Below, in pieces: positions 17,336-27,800 of a stretch of 64,000 nt of DNA. The stretch's first letter is position 1. The number at the start of each line of letters is the position of its first letter. Below the pieces are notes generated by a model. It was not told where the DNA came from and made no database searches. It worked only from the letters and a program-made list of their open reading frames with translations. The stretch comes from Martinezella lusitana (GTDB taxonomy: Bacteria > Pseudomonadota > Alphaproteobacteria > Rhizobiales > Rhizobiaceae), in NCBI RefSeq assembly GCF_014207095.1, contig NZ_JACHBG010000005.1:186001-250000 (forward strand), given 5' to 3'. A program made the position numbers and the translations under genes.

Positions 17336-18973
17336 ATGCTCACGGCATCCGAAAGAAGGCGTGCCATTTCCGGCGGGGCGCTCAGCCTCGCTGGCATCGC
17401 GCTTTTCGTTGGGATCGCCGTGGTAATCCTGCTTGCCGCCGGGATCAACTCCGGCGGCCACAACCCGTTGACCGACCCCTACCTGCTGCGCGTGCTGCAG
17501 TTCACACTGCTGCAGGCGATCCTATCGACATTGCTTTCCGTCGCGCTCGCCATACCGGTCGCCCGCGCGCTTGCGCGCCAGCCGCGCTTTCCCGGCCGGC
17601 TATGGCTGATCCGGCTGATGGCCGTGCCCATGGGTCTGCCGGTGCTGATCGGCGCGCTCGGCCTGCTCGGCATATGGGGCCGGCAGGGTCTGCTCAATCA
17701 GGCGCTTGCAACCCTTGGCCTATCGCAGCCGATCAGCATCTATGGCTTGGCCGGCATTCTGCTGGCGCACGTCTTCTTCAACATGCCGCTCGCCTGCCGG
17801 CTGATGCTGGCCGGGCTGGAGCGTGTGCCGGCGGAATATTGGCTGGTAGCCGGCGGCCTCGGCATGAAACCACATTCCGTATTCCGCTTTATCGAGTGGC
17901 CTGTGCTGCGCGGCCTCATCCCCGGCATTGCCGGGCTGATCTTCATGCTCTGCGCCACCAGCTTCACGCTGGTGCTAACCCTCGGCGGCGGTCCGGCCGC
18001 AACGACACTGGAAGTCGCGATCTATCAGGCGTTGCGTTTCGATTTCGATCCTGGCCGCGCCGTGATGCTGTCGCTGCTGCAGATCGTCGTTACGGCGGCG
18101 ATCCTCGGAGCGATGACGCTGTTTCCCTCGGCGGACGACCACGGGCTGACGAGCGGCCGTGCCCTGCGGCGCATCGACGGGCAACTGCGCGGCGCCCGAT
18201 GGGCCGACGCCGCCTTGCTGCTTGCCGCCGCCCTCTTCATCGGCCTGCCACTCGCATCCGTCATTGTCGCTGGTCTCGAAGCCAATCTTCTCAAGCTCGC
18301 CGGTCAGGCGATCTTTCTGCAGGCAGCCATAACCAGCCTCGGAATCGCGCTTGCCGCCGGGCTTTTGGCCGTCGCGATATCGTTTGCCATCATTCATGCC
18401 CGCTCGGTGATCTCCGCGGATCGCAAGAAATCGCGGAGCCTGCGCAGCCTTGCGGCTACCCTGACGGGAGCCTCCTCGCTCATTCTGCTCGTTCCGCCGA
18501 TTGTGCTGGCGACCGGCTGGTTCCTGGCGCTGCGCTCGCTCGGCGACCCCAGCCGATTTGCGGCAATCCTGATCGTCGTCATCAACGCGCTGATGGCACT
18601 TCCTTTCGCTATCCGGGTATTGGAGCCGGCCTATGCCGTTCATCGGCGGCGCACCGCGCGGCTGGCTGCAAGCCTTGGCCTTCAAGGCGTAACGCGACTC
18701 CGGCTCATTGATTGGCCCGGCCTTCGCAAGCCCCTCTTCACCGCGCTCTCCTTCGCCATGGCGCTTTCGCTCGGCGATCTCGGCGCCGTGGCCCTCTTCG
18801 GCTCCAGCAGCCTGATGACCCTGCCCTGGCTGGTCTACAGCAAGCTTGGCAGTTACCGCACCAACGACGCCGATGGATATGCCCTGATCCTTGGCATGGT
18901 ATGCTTTCTCCTCACCATCGCCGGCACGGTGGGCCAGGGCGCTCGCGACGGTGAAGGCAAGCAAGATGACTGA
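17336..18973 (+). CDS. thiP: Thiamine ABC transporter permease
   Basis: A 545-aa duplicated inner-membrane permease, with two halves each carrying a binding-protein-dependent transport EAA loop. The first is [27 protein letters not shown] (about residues 165-192). The second is [27 protein letters not shown] (about 440-466). Hydrophobic spans fit about 12 TM helices. It starts 10 nt after thiB, and its 3' end overlaps the thiQ start. Confidence 0.93.
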   Translation: MLTASERRRAISGGALSLAGIALFVGIAVVILLAAGINSGGHNPLTDPYLLRVLQFTLLQAILSTLLSVALAIPVARALARQPRFPGRLWLIRLMAVPMGLPVLIGALGLLGIWGRQGLLNQALATLGLSQPISIYGLAGILLAHVFFNMPLACRLMLAGLERVPAEYWLVAGGLGMKPHSVFRFIEWPVLRGLIPGIAGLIFMLCATSFTLVLTLGGGPAATTLEVAIYQALRFDFDPGRAVMLSLLQIVVTAAILGAMTLFPSADDHGLTSGRALRRIDGQLRGARWADAALLLAAALFIGLPLASVIVAGLEANLLKLAGQAIFLQAAITSLGIALAAGLLAVAISFAIIHARSVISADRKKSRSLRSLAATLTGASSLILLVPPIVLATGWFLALRSLGDPSRFAAILIVVINALMALPFAIRVLEPAYAVHRRRTARLAASLGLQGVTRLRLIDWPGLRKPLFTALSFAMALSLGDLGAVALFGSSSLMTLPWLVYSKLGSYRTNDADGYALILGMVCFLLTIAGTVGQGARDGEGKQDD

Positions 18974-19694
18974 CGGCAGCAATATGATCGAACGCAGCAT
19001 CGCGATGACAGGCGTCGAATTGCGGCTCGGAACGCATGATTTCCGCTTCGATTGCACATTGCCGCAGGGCGGAATCATTGCGGTTGCCGGACCTTCCGGT
19101 TCGGGCAAATCGACCTTCCTCAATCTCTTGGCCGGCTTCGAACAACCCGATCGGGGCCGCGTTCTCCTCGCCGGACAGGACGTGACCGGCAAACATCCCG
19201 CTGAGCGGCCGGTATCGCTCGTCTTCCAAGACAACAATCTCTTTGCCCATCTCGACCTTTTCACCAATGTTGGGCTGGGCATCAACCCTTCGCTGAAGCT
19301 CTCCGCGCAGGACCGGCAAAGGGTCTCGGAGGCACTTGCGCGCGTCGGGCTGGCCGGTTTCGAACGGCGTGAACCCGGAACCCTATCGGGTGGCGAACGC
19401 CAGCGTGCCGCTTTCGCCAGGGCATTAGTGCGCGACAAGCCGATCCTGCTCCTGGACGAACCCTTCGCAGCGCTCGATCCCGGACTGCGCTCCGGCATGG
19501 TTGAATTACTGAAAACCCTGCACCGGGAGACCCGCAATACGGTGCTGATCGTCTCGCACGATCCTGCGGAGGTGCGGCGCCTTGCCGACCATGCCGTCTT
19601 TATCGACGGCGGCAGAATCGCACTTTCCGCCCCCATCGAGACGTTTCTAAACACCGTCGATATCCCGGCACTTACAACATTTCTCCGCCATTAA
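18966..19694 (+). CDS. thiQ: Thiamine ABC transporter ATP-binding protein
   Basis: A 242-aa ABC ATPase. Walker A is GPSGSGKST (about residue 38), the Q-loop is [11 protein letters not shown], the signature is [15 protein letters not shown] and Walker B is [12 protein letters not shown]. The frame is open upstream to 18891 inside thiP. I chose the ATG at 18966, which overlaps the thiP stop by 8 bases and gives the usual short ThiQ N-terminus. It powers thiamine, TMP and TPP import with thiB and thiP. Confidence 0.92.
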   Translation: MTDGSNMIERSIAMTGVELRLGTHDFRFDCTLPQGGIIAVAGPSGSGKSTFLNLLAGFEQPDRGRVLLAGQDVTGKHPAERPVSLVFQDNNLFAHLDLFTNVGLGINPSLKLSAQDRQRVSEALARVGLAGFERREPGTLSGGERQRAAFARALVRDKPILLLDEPFAALDPGLRSGMVELLKTLHRETRNTVLIVSHDPAEVRRLADHAVFIDGGRIALSAPIETFLNTVDIPALTTFLRH

Positions 19695-19963
19695 GTGCGG
19701 CGCAGCATTATGCCGCGGGCTTTGCCTTAATTTCGTCGCGCCGAGCGGCTGAAAGTCCGGGGAAATGCTTGCTAAAATACAACGCTGCCACATTTAAACG
19801 GAGTCTCGCTATGCAACCGGTGCCAAAATCGGCTACAGCAAAAGGTGGAGACCGTCCGGGCAAATGCGGATCGATGGGGTAAAGGCAACCTTTATCGGCG
19901 CGCGACGATGATCCGCCCGGTCATGATCAACCGGATTTGGCGCCGAGCCGGCATGGCAGCGAA

Positions 19964-21496
19964 ATGAGTGAGACACTGGTAAACAAGCAGAGCGAACGAG
20001 CAGAACGAAGGATCAGAGCGATCGTCGCAGCCCGTTTGCGCCGCTTGGCGCCTCTTCTTGTCGCCGCAGCGATGCTGAACAGTTGCCAAACGGTGATGGA
20101 TCAGTCGTATCAGCCGAGCGTCTCGCCTTCGGCCAATCCGCAGATCGTTTCCGAGGTACAGAAGAACGACCCGCGCGCGCAAATGGGAGCCCGCGAACAT
20201 CCGCGCATTCTCGCGAGCTACGGCGGCGAGTATAAGGACGCCAAGACGGAGCGCCTCGTTGCCCGCATTGCCGGCGCCTTGACCAGCGTGTCGGAGAACC
20301 CGCAGCAGTCCTATCGCATCACCATTCTCAATTCGCCATCGATCAACGCCTTCGCGCTGCCGGGCGGCTATCTTTACGTGACGCGCGGCCTGCTGGCCTT
20401 GGCCAACGACGCGTCGGAAGTCGCCGCAGTCCTGTCGCATGAAATGGCGCACGTCACTGCCAATCACGGCATCGAACGACAGAAGCGCGAAGAGGCTGAA
20501 GTCATTGCCAGCCGCGTCGTTGCTGAAGTTCTGTCAAGCGATCTTGCCGGCAAGCAGGCGCTTGCCCGCGGCAAGCTGCGTCTCGCCGCATTCTCGCGCC
20601 AGCAGGAACTGCAGGCGGACGAGATCGGTATCCGCACGCTCGGCCAAGCCGGCTACGACCCCTATGCCGCAGCGCGCTTCCTCAACGCCATGGAAGACTA
20701 CAGCCGCTTCATGACGGCCAATTCCGACGCCGATCAGAGTCTGGACTTCTTGTCGAGCCATCCGAGCACGCCACAGCGCATCGACCTTGCCAAGGCGCAT
20801 GCCCGCCAATTCGGCGAGGAAGGCAAAGTCGGCGACACCGGGCGCGGTTACTATCTAGGCGGCATTGACGGCCTGCTCTATGGCGACAGCCCCGAAGAAG
20901 GCTATGTGCGCGGCCAGACCTTCCTGCATGGCGGCCTCGGCATCCGTTTCGACGTGCCGCCCGATTTCCGCATCGACAACAAGGTCGAAGCCGTCATGGC
21001 GACTGGCCCGGGCGACATCGCCATCCGTTTCGACGGCGTCGCCGATACCCAGAACCAGAATCTGACGAATTATATTTCCAGCGGCTGGGTAACCGGCCTC
21101 GATCCCTCGTCGATCAAGTCGATCACCGTCAACGGCATGCCGGCCGCAACCGCGCGCGCCTCCGCCGACCGTTGGGATTTCGACGTCACGGTGATCCGCG
21201 ACCGCACGCAAATTTTCCGCTTCCTGACGGCAGTTCCGAAGGGAAATATCGCCCAGCTGGATCAGACGGCCAATGTGCTACGCGCGAGCTTCCGGCACAT
21301 GACACCGGAAGAGGCGGCATCGCTAAAGCCGCTGCGCGTTCGCGTCGTTACCGTCAAGCCGGGCGACACGATCACCACGCTTGCCGCCCGCATGATGGGC
21401 ACCGACCGCAAGCTCGACCTGTTCAAATTGATCAATGCCCTGCCCACCGGCGCAAGCATCGCACCGGGCGACAAGGTCAAGATTATCGCCGAATAG
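19964..21496 (+). CDS. M48 family zinc metalloprotease lipoprotein with C-terminal LysM-like domain
   Basis: A 510-aa protein. The N-terminus has a basic stretch, a hydrophobic segment and a lipobox-like MLNSC (Cys at about 41), suggesting an envelope lipoprotein. The zinc motif is HEMAH (residues 159-163), and the third ligand is Glu 215 in ELQADE, as in BepA/YfgC-type M48 peptidases. The final 55 residues (VKPGDTITTLAARM...APGDKVKII) look like a LysM or SH3-type cell-wall-binding module. The likely role is outer-membrane or periplasmic quality control. I preferred the ATG at 19964 over an upstream TTG at 19937. Confidence 0.88.
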   Translation: MSETLVNKQSERAERRIRAIVAARLRRLAPLLVAAAMLNSCQTVMDQSYQPSVSPSANPQIVSEVQKNDPRAQMGAREHPRILASYGGEYKDAKTERLVARIAGALTSVSENPQQSYRITILNSPSINAFALPGGYLYVTRGLLALANDASEVAAVLSHEMAHVTANHGIERQKREEAEVIASRVVAEVLSSDLAGKQALARGKLRLAAFSRQQELQADEIGIRTLGQAGYDPYAAARFLNAMEDYSRFMTANSDADQSLDFLSSHPSTPQRIDLAKAHARQFGEEGKVGDTGRGYYLGGIDGLLYGDSPEEGYVRGQTFLHGGLGIRFDVPPDFRIDNKVEAVMATGPGDIAIRFDGVADTQNQNLTNYISSGWVTGLDPSSIKSITVNGMPAATARASADRWDFDVTVIRDRTQIFRFLTAVPKGNIAQLDQTANVLRASFRHMTPEEAASLKPLRVRVVTVKPGDTITTLAARMMGTDRKLDLFKLINALPTGASIAPGDKVKIIAE

Positions 21497-21603
21497 AACA
21501 ATTCACGGAAAAGGCCGAAGCGGTTTTCCGTCCAATATTGCGTAACAACAAAGAGAGCATTTTCGCGTTTCGCAGAAAAGCGGAAAGGCTGTAGGGGCGT
21601 TAC

Positions 21604-21625
21604 CTTCTCCCCACCGGGAGAAGGC
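21604..21625. repeat. Short palindrome CCTTCTCCC/GGGAGAAGG at the rpoH2 3' end
   Basis: A 9-bp stem with a 4-nt loop placed 6 bp past the rpoH2 stop. It resembles the C/T-rich palindromes also seen at 29889 and 57375 in this window, so it may be a small dispersed element reused as a terminator hairpin. Confidence 0.5.
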
Positions 21626-21630
21626 TGCTG

Positions 21631-22494
21631 TCAGGCGTAGCTCGCCATGCGCGGATCGGCGTCGACCAAGGCGCAACGAAGCTTGTCCATCGCGCGGCTC
21701 TCGATCTGTCGAACGCGCTCCTTGGAGATGCCGAGATCGGCACCAAGCTCCTCCAGCGTCGCGCCGTCTTCGACAAGGCGGCGAGCACGGATGATCTTCA
21801 TTTCACGCTCATTGAGGTGTTTCAGCGCCGATGCGAGCCAGACGCGGCGGCGTTCGCCGTCGATCATGTCCGAGACCTGTTCGTCCGGAAGCGGCTCGCT
21901 GCTGATCAGAAAATCGATGCGCTCGGCGCTTTCGGAATCGCCCGATATCGACGGTGCCTGCAGCGAAGTGTCGCTGCCGGAAAGACGCGCATCCATCGTC
22001 TGCACATCGGCGAGGCTGACACCGAGCGTCACGGCGATTTCCTCATGGATGGCCTGGACGGTGACGTTCGAATCGCTTCGCGCGAGCTTGGCGCGCAGAC
22101 GGCGAAGATTGAAGAACAGCGCCTTCTGCGCCGAACTCGTGCCACCGCGAACGATCGACCAGTTACGCAGGATATAATCCTGGATCGACGCGCGGATCCA
22201 CCAGCTGGCATAGGTCGAAAAACGCACTTCCCGCTCCGGCTCAAACCTTGCCGCCGCTTCCAACAGACCTACATAGCCCTCTTGTACGAGATCGCTCATC
22301 GGCAAGCCGAAATTGCGAAACTTGCCCGCCATCGAAATAACAAGGCGCATATGGGCGGTTGCGATCTGATTGCGGGCGCCGCGATCCTCATGGTCCTTCC
22401 AGCGTATGGCAAGGTCATGCTCTTCGTCGCGATCGAGATAGGGAGCAGCCATTGCGACTTTGATCATTCGCCGATCTGCAGACATATTCGTCAT
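21631..22494 (-). CDS. rpoH2: RNA polymerase sigma-32 family factor, RpoH2 type
   Basis: A 287-aa sigma-70-family factor. The RpoH box/region 2 reads DLVQEGYVGLLEAAARFEPEREVRFSTYASWWIRASIQDYILRNWSIV. Region 4 reads LEELGADLGISKERVRQIESRAMDKLR. Rhizobia carry two or more RpoH proteins, and this shorter, divergent one fits RpoH2 as I recall it, which acts in heat and general (RpoE2-linked) stress. ATG codons occur at 22500, 22494 and 22485. AGGAG is exactly 6 nt before 22494, which decides the start. Confidence 0.88.
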   Translation of the reverse strand: MTNMSADRRMIKVAMAAPYLDRDEEHDLAIRWKDHEDRGARNQIATAHMRLVISMAGKFRNFGLPMSDLVQEGYVGLLEAAARFEPEREVRFSTYASWWIRASIQDYILRNWSIVRGGTSSAQKALFFNLRRLRAKLARSDSNVTVQAIHEEIAVTLGVSLADVQTMDARLSGSDTSLQAPSISGDSESAERIDFLISSEPLPDEQVSDMIDGERRRVWLASALKHLNEREMKIIRARRLVEDGATLEELGADLGISKERVRQIESRAMDKLRCALVDADPRMASYA

Positions 22495-22850
22495 ATGCAT
22501 CTCCTGGGTTCGGCCTCAAATCGTCTCTATGCCGCGGTCGACGAGAAGGGCAGCAGTCATCGTTTCCGGACATCGCTGTTCGGATGAAAATCAATTGAAT
22601 GAAATGCGAAATTGGAGACCGATCTCCGGCGCGCCGGATGATCGATGACTAGTCTAGTTCGATCTCATCGAACGGGTCTGACGATTGAAGCATCTTCAGA
22701 TCGCCGGGGAGCTTCGGATGAAAACGCATAGGCCGGTCCTCGTGAACATTCATGAAGCGGCCTGCCTGGAAATTCTCCTACCGGAGAGCACCCACACCAA
22801 CCGCAAACACGAGGTTAAAACGCGGCAGCACGAAAAAGGTTCCAAAGAAA
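22495..22850. other. Intergenic region upstream of rpoH2
   Basis: The rpoH2 promoter should lie here on the minus strand. I looked for a GGAAC-N18/19-TT (RpoE2-type) promoter and found only weak matches near CCGAAC (about 22585), so none is called. No small gene is supported. Confidence 0.35.
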
Positions 22851-22874
22851 AAACCCGGCGCGAAGGCCGGGTTT
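22851..22874. terminator. Rho-independent terminator of carD
   Basis: AAACCCGGC (22851-22859) pairs with GCCGGGTTT (22866-22874), flanked by A-runs on the left and T-runs on the right. It is therefore usable in both directions. It lies 28 bp past the carD stop. Confidence 0.88.
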
Positions 22875-22901
22875 TTAAAAGTGGTATAGGGCGCCTTGGC
22901 C

Positions 22902-23483
22902 TTATGCGGCTTCGTCCTGGGAATCGTCTTCCTCGATGACCTTGCCACGCTTCGGACCCTTGTTGAGATTGGTCTCGACAAGGCGGACAGCTTCCGTTTC
23001 CGACATCTTGTTGACGGCGGCAATTTCGCGCGCCATGCGATCAAGCGCAGCCTCATAAAGCTGACGTTCGGAATAGGACTGTTCCGGCTGGTTCTCGGCG
23101 CGATAGAGGTCGCGAACCACTTCCGCAATCGAGATCAGATCGCCGGAATTGATCTTGGCATCATATTCCTGGGCGCGGCGCGACCACATGGTGCGCTTCA
23201 CGCGGGCTTTGCCCTGCACGACCTTCAATGCACGATCGACGAAATCCGTCTCGGAGAGCTTGCGCATGCCGATGCTCATGGCCTTGGCCACCGGCACCTT
23301 CAGGCGCATCTTGTCTTTCTCGAAGTCGATTACGAACAGCTCGAGCTTCATGCCCGCAACTTCCTGCTCTTCGATCGCAGTGATCGTGCCGACACCGTGG
23401 GCCGGATAAACGATCGCTTCACCAGTCTTGAAGCCATGGCGTGCTGCTGAAGGTTTTTTCTGCTGGGTCGTCATTCTTTTCAA
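22902..23483 (-). CDS. carD: CarD family transcriptional regulator
   Basis: A 193-aa protein with the CarD/TRCF RNA-polymerase-interacting domain at residues about 15-75 (FKTGEAIVYPAHGVGTITAIEEQEVAGMKLELFVIDFEKDKMRLKVP). It is followed by the helical DNA-binding C-domain (RRAQEYDAKINSGDLISIAEVVRDL). CarD stabilises promoter open complexes in alphaproteobacteria and actinobacteria. The acidic, hydrophilic tail (...EEDDSQDEAA) is usual. It is monocistronic with its own terminator and lies between the stress sigma gene and fdxA. Confidence 0.92.
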   Translation of the reverse strand: MKRMTTQQKKPSAARHGFKTGEAIVYPAHGVGTITAIEEQEVAGMKLELFVIDFEKDKMRLKVPVAKAMSIGMRKLSETDFVDRALKVVQGKARVKRTMWSRRAQEYDAKINSGDLISIAEVVRDLYRAENQPEQSYSERQLYEAALDRMAREIAAVNKMSETEAVRLVETNLNKGPKRGKVIEEDDSQDEAA

Positions 23484-23871
23484 AAACTCCCTGTTACGCG
23501 CCCGGGTTAAGGGCCGGGGCCGGGTCAGTCAGGCCCGGATGAGACGGAAGCACCGTCAAGGACTTCATCCTGGTCCAGCCAGACTCATGCAAACACTAAC
23601 CCATCCATCGCGACCCCAGACCCGACACACAAAACGTTGATATGGCAGGGAAACCGCGTACGGATTGGCTATTTGCTTTCGTGATGGTTTTGGGCATGCG
23701 AAATGCCGCTGTGGATCAGTATGAGCAAGCTATCACAAAAATCTGAGGAAATCAATAATTTGCTTCACGCACGCCAAAATGGCCACGTTGACCACCATGC
23801 GGCTCAGCCGTGGTGATTCGCTCCGTGCAATATCGACTACACCTTTATGGGCGGCCTGTCACCGCCCCTGA
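23484..23871. other. Intergenic region upstream of carD
   Basis: Contains a GC-rich segment (23500-23545), the carD promoter region (not resolvable) and, near fdxA, the hairpin GGGCGG (23849-23854) / CCGCCC (23862-23867), which may end the fdxA transcript. A 34-codon open frame at 23642 lacks an SD and is not supported. Confidence 0.4.
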
Positions 23872-24210
23872 TCAATCGCCGGCGCCGGGATTCGTCGAGA
23901 AATACTTCTCGAACTTACCCTGCTCGCCGTCCATCTCCTTGGCTTCCGGAAGCGCGTCACGCTTGACCGTGATATTCGGCCAGATGGATGCATATTCGGC
24001 ATTGATCTTCAGCCACTTGTCGAGGCCCGGCTCCGTATCGGGCTTGATAGCCTCCGCCGGACATTCCGGTTCGCAGACGCCGCAATCGATGCATTCGTCG
24101 GGATGGATGACGAGGAAATTCTCGCCCTCGTAGAAGCAGTCGACAGGGCAGACTTCTACGCAATCGGTATACTTGCAGCGGATGCAATTGTCGGTCACGA
24201 CATATGTCAT
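23872..24210 (-). CDS. fdxA: Seven-iron ferredoxin (3Fe-4S/4Fe-4S)
   Basis: A 112-aa electron carrier of the FdxA type. Cluster ligands are C9 and C17 with C21 ([14 protein letters not shown]) and the second set C40-X2-C43-X2-C46-X3-C50 ([12 protein letters not shown]). The C-terminal extension after residue 55 ([18 protein letters not shown]) is characteristic. The frame is open upstream, but the ATG at 24210 has GGAG 6 nt before it and gives the canonical [10 protein letters not shown] start. Confidence 0.95.
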   Translation of the reverse strand: MTYVVTDNCIRCKYTDCVEVCPVDCFYEGENFLVIHPDECIDCGVCEPECPAEAIKPDTEPGLDKWLKINAEYASIWPNITVKRDALPEAKEMDGEQGKFEKYFSTNPGAGD

Positions 24211-24417
24211 GAAGCACTCCAGGAATGTCTCTAGCTTCCGCGGTTGCGCAACCTGGAACGTCGCACCTTGTCCACGGAGCCGAACGAGCAGACGAATGCG
24301 CATTGCGCAGACTCGCCGTCCAGCTGGTTACCGGCAGGTTGATCGTGAGGTACCGACTTTATCAGCCAATTTCAAGGACAAACAATCTTCAAAACCGCCG
24401 GTGACGGACAGAGTTTT

Positions 24418-24822
24418 CTAATCATCGTCCGAGATCAGACGATCGATTGCGCGCCGGTCGCGTTTGGTCGGCCTGCCGCTGCCCGGCGCCCGCTGAGCCT
24501 GCTCGAAGGGGGTGAGGTGTTTTGCCTCACTCGGCGGCGGTGTCAGGTCTTCATAGAGGAGCTTGGCTTCCTCGAAAGGCCCTCTGCGTTCACCGGCTGC
24601 CCGCACGATCAGGATGATGTCGCGACGCTCCAGCGAGAGCTCTATACGGTCGCCGACCTTCAAATTGTAGCTTGGCTGAACGACGCGATCACCGTTCACC
24701 CGCACGCTGCCATTCTGCACATACAGCTGCGCCAGCGAGCGGGATTTCACCATCCGGGCAAAGAAGAGCCATTTGTCGATGCGCTGGCGCGAACCGGAAA
24801 ATGGCTGCTTCTCGTCCTTCAT
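24418..24822 (-). CDS. S4-domain RNA-binding protein (Hsp15/HslR-like)
   Basis: A 134-aa protein with an S4 domain at residues about 10-70 (QRIDKWLFFARMVKSRSLAQLYVQNGSVRVNGDRVVQPSYNLKVGDRIEL), the Hsp15-type arrangement. A basic, proline-containing tail follows. Hsp15 binds stalled 50S-nascent-chain complexes and is heat-induced in E. coli. Here the gene lies 3 nt downstream of the SUV3-like helicase and is translated from the same message, which suggests an RNA-centred operon. Confidence 0.88.
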   Translation of the reverse strand: MKDEKQPFSGSRQRIDKWLFFARMVKSRSLAQLYVQNGSVRVNGDRVVQPSYNLKVGDRIELSLERRDIILIVRAAGERRGPFEEAKLLYEDLTPPPSEAKHLTPFEQAQRAPGSGRPTKRDRRAIDRLISDDD

Positions 24823-24825
24823 GGC

Positions 24826-27800
24826 CTATTTCTTCATCTGCTCCTTGAGGGCAGCGAGCTTTGCGAACGGAGAATCCGGATCGATCGGCTTTTCCTTGCG
24901 CGGCGGCTTTGCTTCGAAGCGCAGAGGCTGCGATGCGCCACGGTTGTTGCGATCATTCCGATTGTTGCGATCGTTTCGGTCGCCACGCTCCTGACGGTCG
25001 TTTCGCTCGCCACGGCCACCCTGTTGCTGCGGACGGCCGCCCTCGCGATTGTTACCACGCGGACCCTTGTCACCGCCACGAGCTTCACGCCCGTCACGAC
25101 GATCACGACCCTCGCGGTTGCCTTCACCGCTTGCCTGCTCGCCGCCAGCGCGACGATTGCCTTGATGACCGCGGCCTTCGCCCTGCTGGCCACGACGATC
25201 GCCGTGACCACGGCCGCCCTGACGCTGCTGCTGATCGCTGCGTCCGCCAAGACGCCAAAGCAGAACCGACTTCGGCTCGACAACTTCGGCATCGGGAGCC
25301 ACAACTTCGGCTGCAGCAGCAGCTTCAACCGGGGCAGCCTCGGCAGCCGGAGCTACTTCCTGCGCAACGGCTTCTGCCTCCTTAGCCGGCTCTTCGCTAG
25401 CTGCGTCGGCATCGTCATGGTCAGCACTCTCGCCAGCAGCTTCCGCTACCGGCGCCGGCGCGGCGCTCGCATCCTGCTGCGCCAGGAAGGCAGCTGCCTC
25501 CTCCGGCTTCACGGCATCAGCGCGATAGCCGAGACCCTTGAGGATCTCTTCCATGTCTTCGAGCGTTGCACCGAGGATGGAGAGCATCGCCGTCGTCGTC
25601 GTGAATCGGCGACCGTCATAGGCACCTTCCGGGCGCGAAGCCTGGCCGGGCTTCCACTGCAGCAGCGGACGGATGAGGTCCGCCAGGCGCTCGAGAATGT
25701 CGATGCGCACCGCACGCTTGCCGAGGAACCTGAAGCCCGCCAGCTTGTAAAACATACGCTCGTAGCTCGGATCCGTGACGACAGACGTACGGCCTGCGGC
25801 CAGTACGGGGATCAAATCACCATAGCCCGGCTTGTCGAGACCGTCGTTCTTCAATGCCCAAAGCAAAGTGATGAGCTCGGCCGGAGCCGGCTTTAGCAGT
25901 GCGGGCACGAAAATATGGTAGGCGCCGAAGCGAACGCCGTAGCGACGCATGGAGGCGCGTCCATCCTGATCCAGCGACTTTACCTCTTCGGTAACGTCGC
26001 GGCGGAACAGAACGCCGAGATTCTCCACCAGCTGGAAAGCCAGGCCCTTGGCGAGGCCCTGCAGATCTTCGGCGCGCTGGAGATCGTCCAACGGCTTCAG
26101 GATCGTGCTGATGTGATGATTCACAAAACGCTCGATACGCGCGGCGACATGATCACGCGCATTGCCCGTCAGCTGCTCGTCGGCGAGCAGGATGACGCGC
26201 GGACGCATGATGTGATCGCTGCCCGACAGGCGCGCCACAGGGTCGCCAAGCCAGCGCACCAGACCATCGGCACTGATCGCAAGATCGCCGTTGCCAGCCG
26301 CATGCATGCGGGCGGCACGCGCCTCGAATTCCAGCGCGAGCGCCTTCAGCGAGGCAGCCTGGACAGCTTTGGCGTCCGGCCCCTCGGTTCCCGAGATAGG
26401 CGTGAACCGGAATCCGGTCAACTGTCCCACATGATGCCCTTCGACGAAGACATCCCCATTCACACTGATTTCAGCTTCCAGCATCGCATTCTCTCTCAGG
26501 CGCTTCATGAGCACAGATGTCCTGCGATCAACAAAGCGTTTCGTCAACCTCTCATGTAACGCGTCGGACAATCGATCCTCGATTTCCCGCGTCTTTTCTT
26601 GCCAGTGTGTCGGATCGGCAAGCCAGCCGGGCCGATTCGACACATAGGTCCAAGTCCTTATCTGCGCGATTCGCGCCGAAAGCGTGTCGATCTCCCCATC
26701 TGTCCGATCGGCGCGATGCACCTGTTCGGCGAGGAAATCCTCTTTCACCGTGCCATAGCGGACAAGATCGGAAAAGAGGGTGGCGATGAGATCGGCATGC
26801 TGGGCAGGCGTAATGCGCCGGTAGTCCGGAAGCGCACAGGCCTCCCATAATTTCTCAACCCGGGCCGGGTTGTTGGCAAGATCGACAATCTCCAGATCGC
26901 GTGACAAATATTCCAACGCCTGCTGGTCTACCGCAGGCAGCGTCCGCGTCAAGCCCTGCACGCGTGGCGCGTCTTCCAGACTGGCACGCAATGCGGCAAT
27001 TGAAGAGAAATCGAAATCCTTGGTGCGCCACTGCAACACCTTTACCGTATCGAACTCGTGCCCTTCGATCCGGCGCACCAGCTCGTCGTCGAAAGGATCG
27101 ACCTGGCCGGTCACGCCGAAAGTGCCGTCCTTGAGATGACGGCCGGCACGGCCGGCGATCTGGCCTAGCTCGCCCGGATTGAGATTGCGGAACTGATAGC
27201 CGTCGAATTTGCGATCCTGGGCAAAGGCGACATGATCGACATCGAGGTTGAGGCCCATGCCGATCGCATCGGTCGCGACCAGATATTCGACGTCGCCGGC
27301 CTGATAGAGCGCAACCTGAGCGTTGCGGGTGCGTGGGCTGAGCGCGCCTAGCACCACCGCGGCGCCGCCGCGCTGACGGCGGATGAGCTCGGCGATCGCA
27401 TAAACTTCGTCGGCGGAAAAGGCGACGATCGCGGTACGTTGCGGCAGACGCGTGATTTTCTTTTGCCCGGCATAGAAAAGGTGCGAAAGCCGCGGCCGTT
27501 CAAGAACGGTGATACCCGGCAGCAGCTGCTCCAGAATCGGCCGCATGGTGCCGGCGCCGAGCAGCAACGTCTCGTCCCGGCCGCGCAGATGCAGGATGCG
27601 GTCCGTGAAGATGTGACCACGCTCAAGGTCACCCGCCAGCTGCACTTCGTCGATAGCAACGAAGGAGGCGCGCGTCTCACGCGGCATGGCCTCCACCGTG
27701 CAGACCGAATAGCGCGCATTGGGTGGCGATATCTTCTCTTCACCCGTGACAAGCGCCACATGCTGCGGCCCGACTTTCTCGACCACGCGCGTATAAACCT

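Noticed and set aside
22495..22680. RpoE2-dependent promoter of rpoH2
   Set aside because: Only partial GGAAC matches with wrong spacing were found, so it was not called.
23642..23746. A 34-codon frame MAGKPRTDWLFAFVMVLG...
   Set aside because: No ribosome-binding site and no independent support. It lies in the carD upstream region on the opposite strand.
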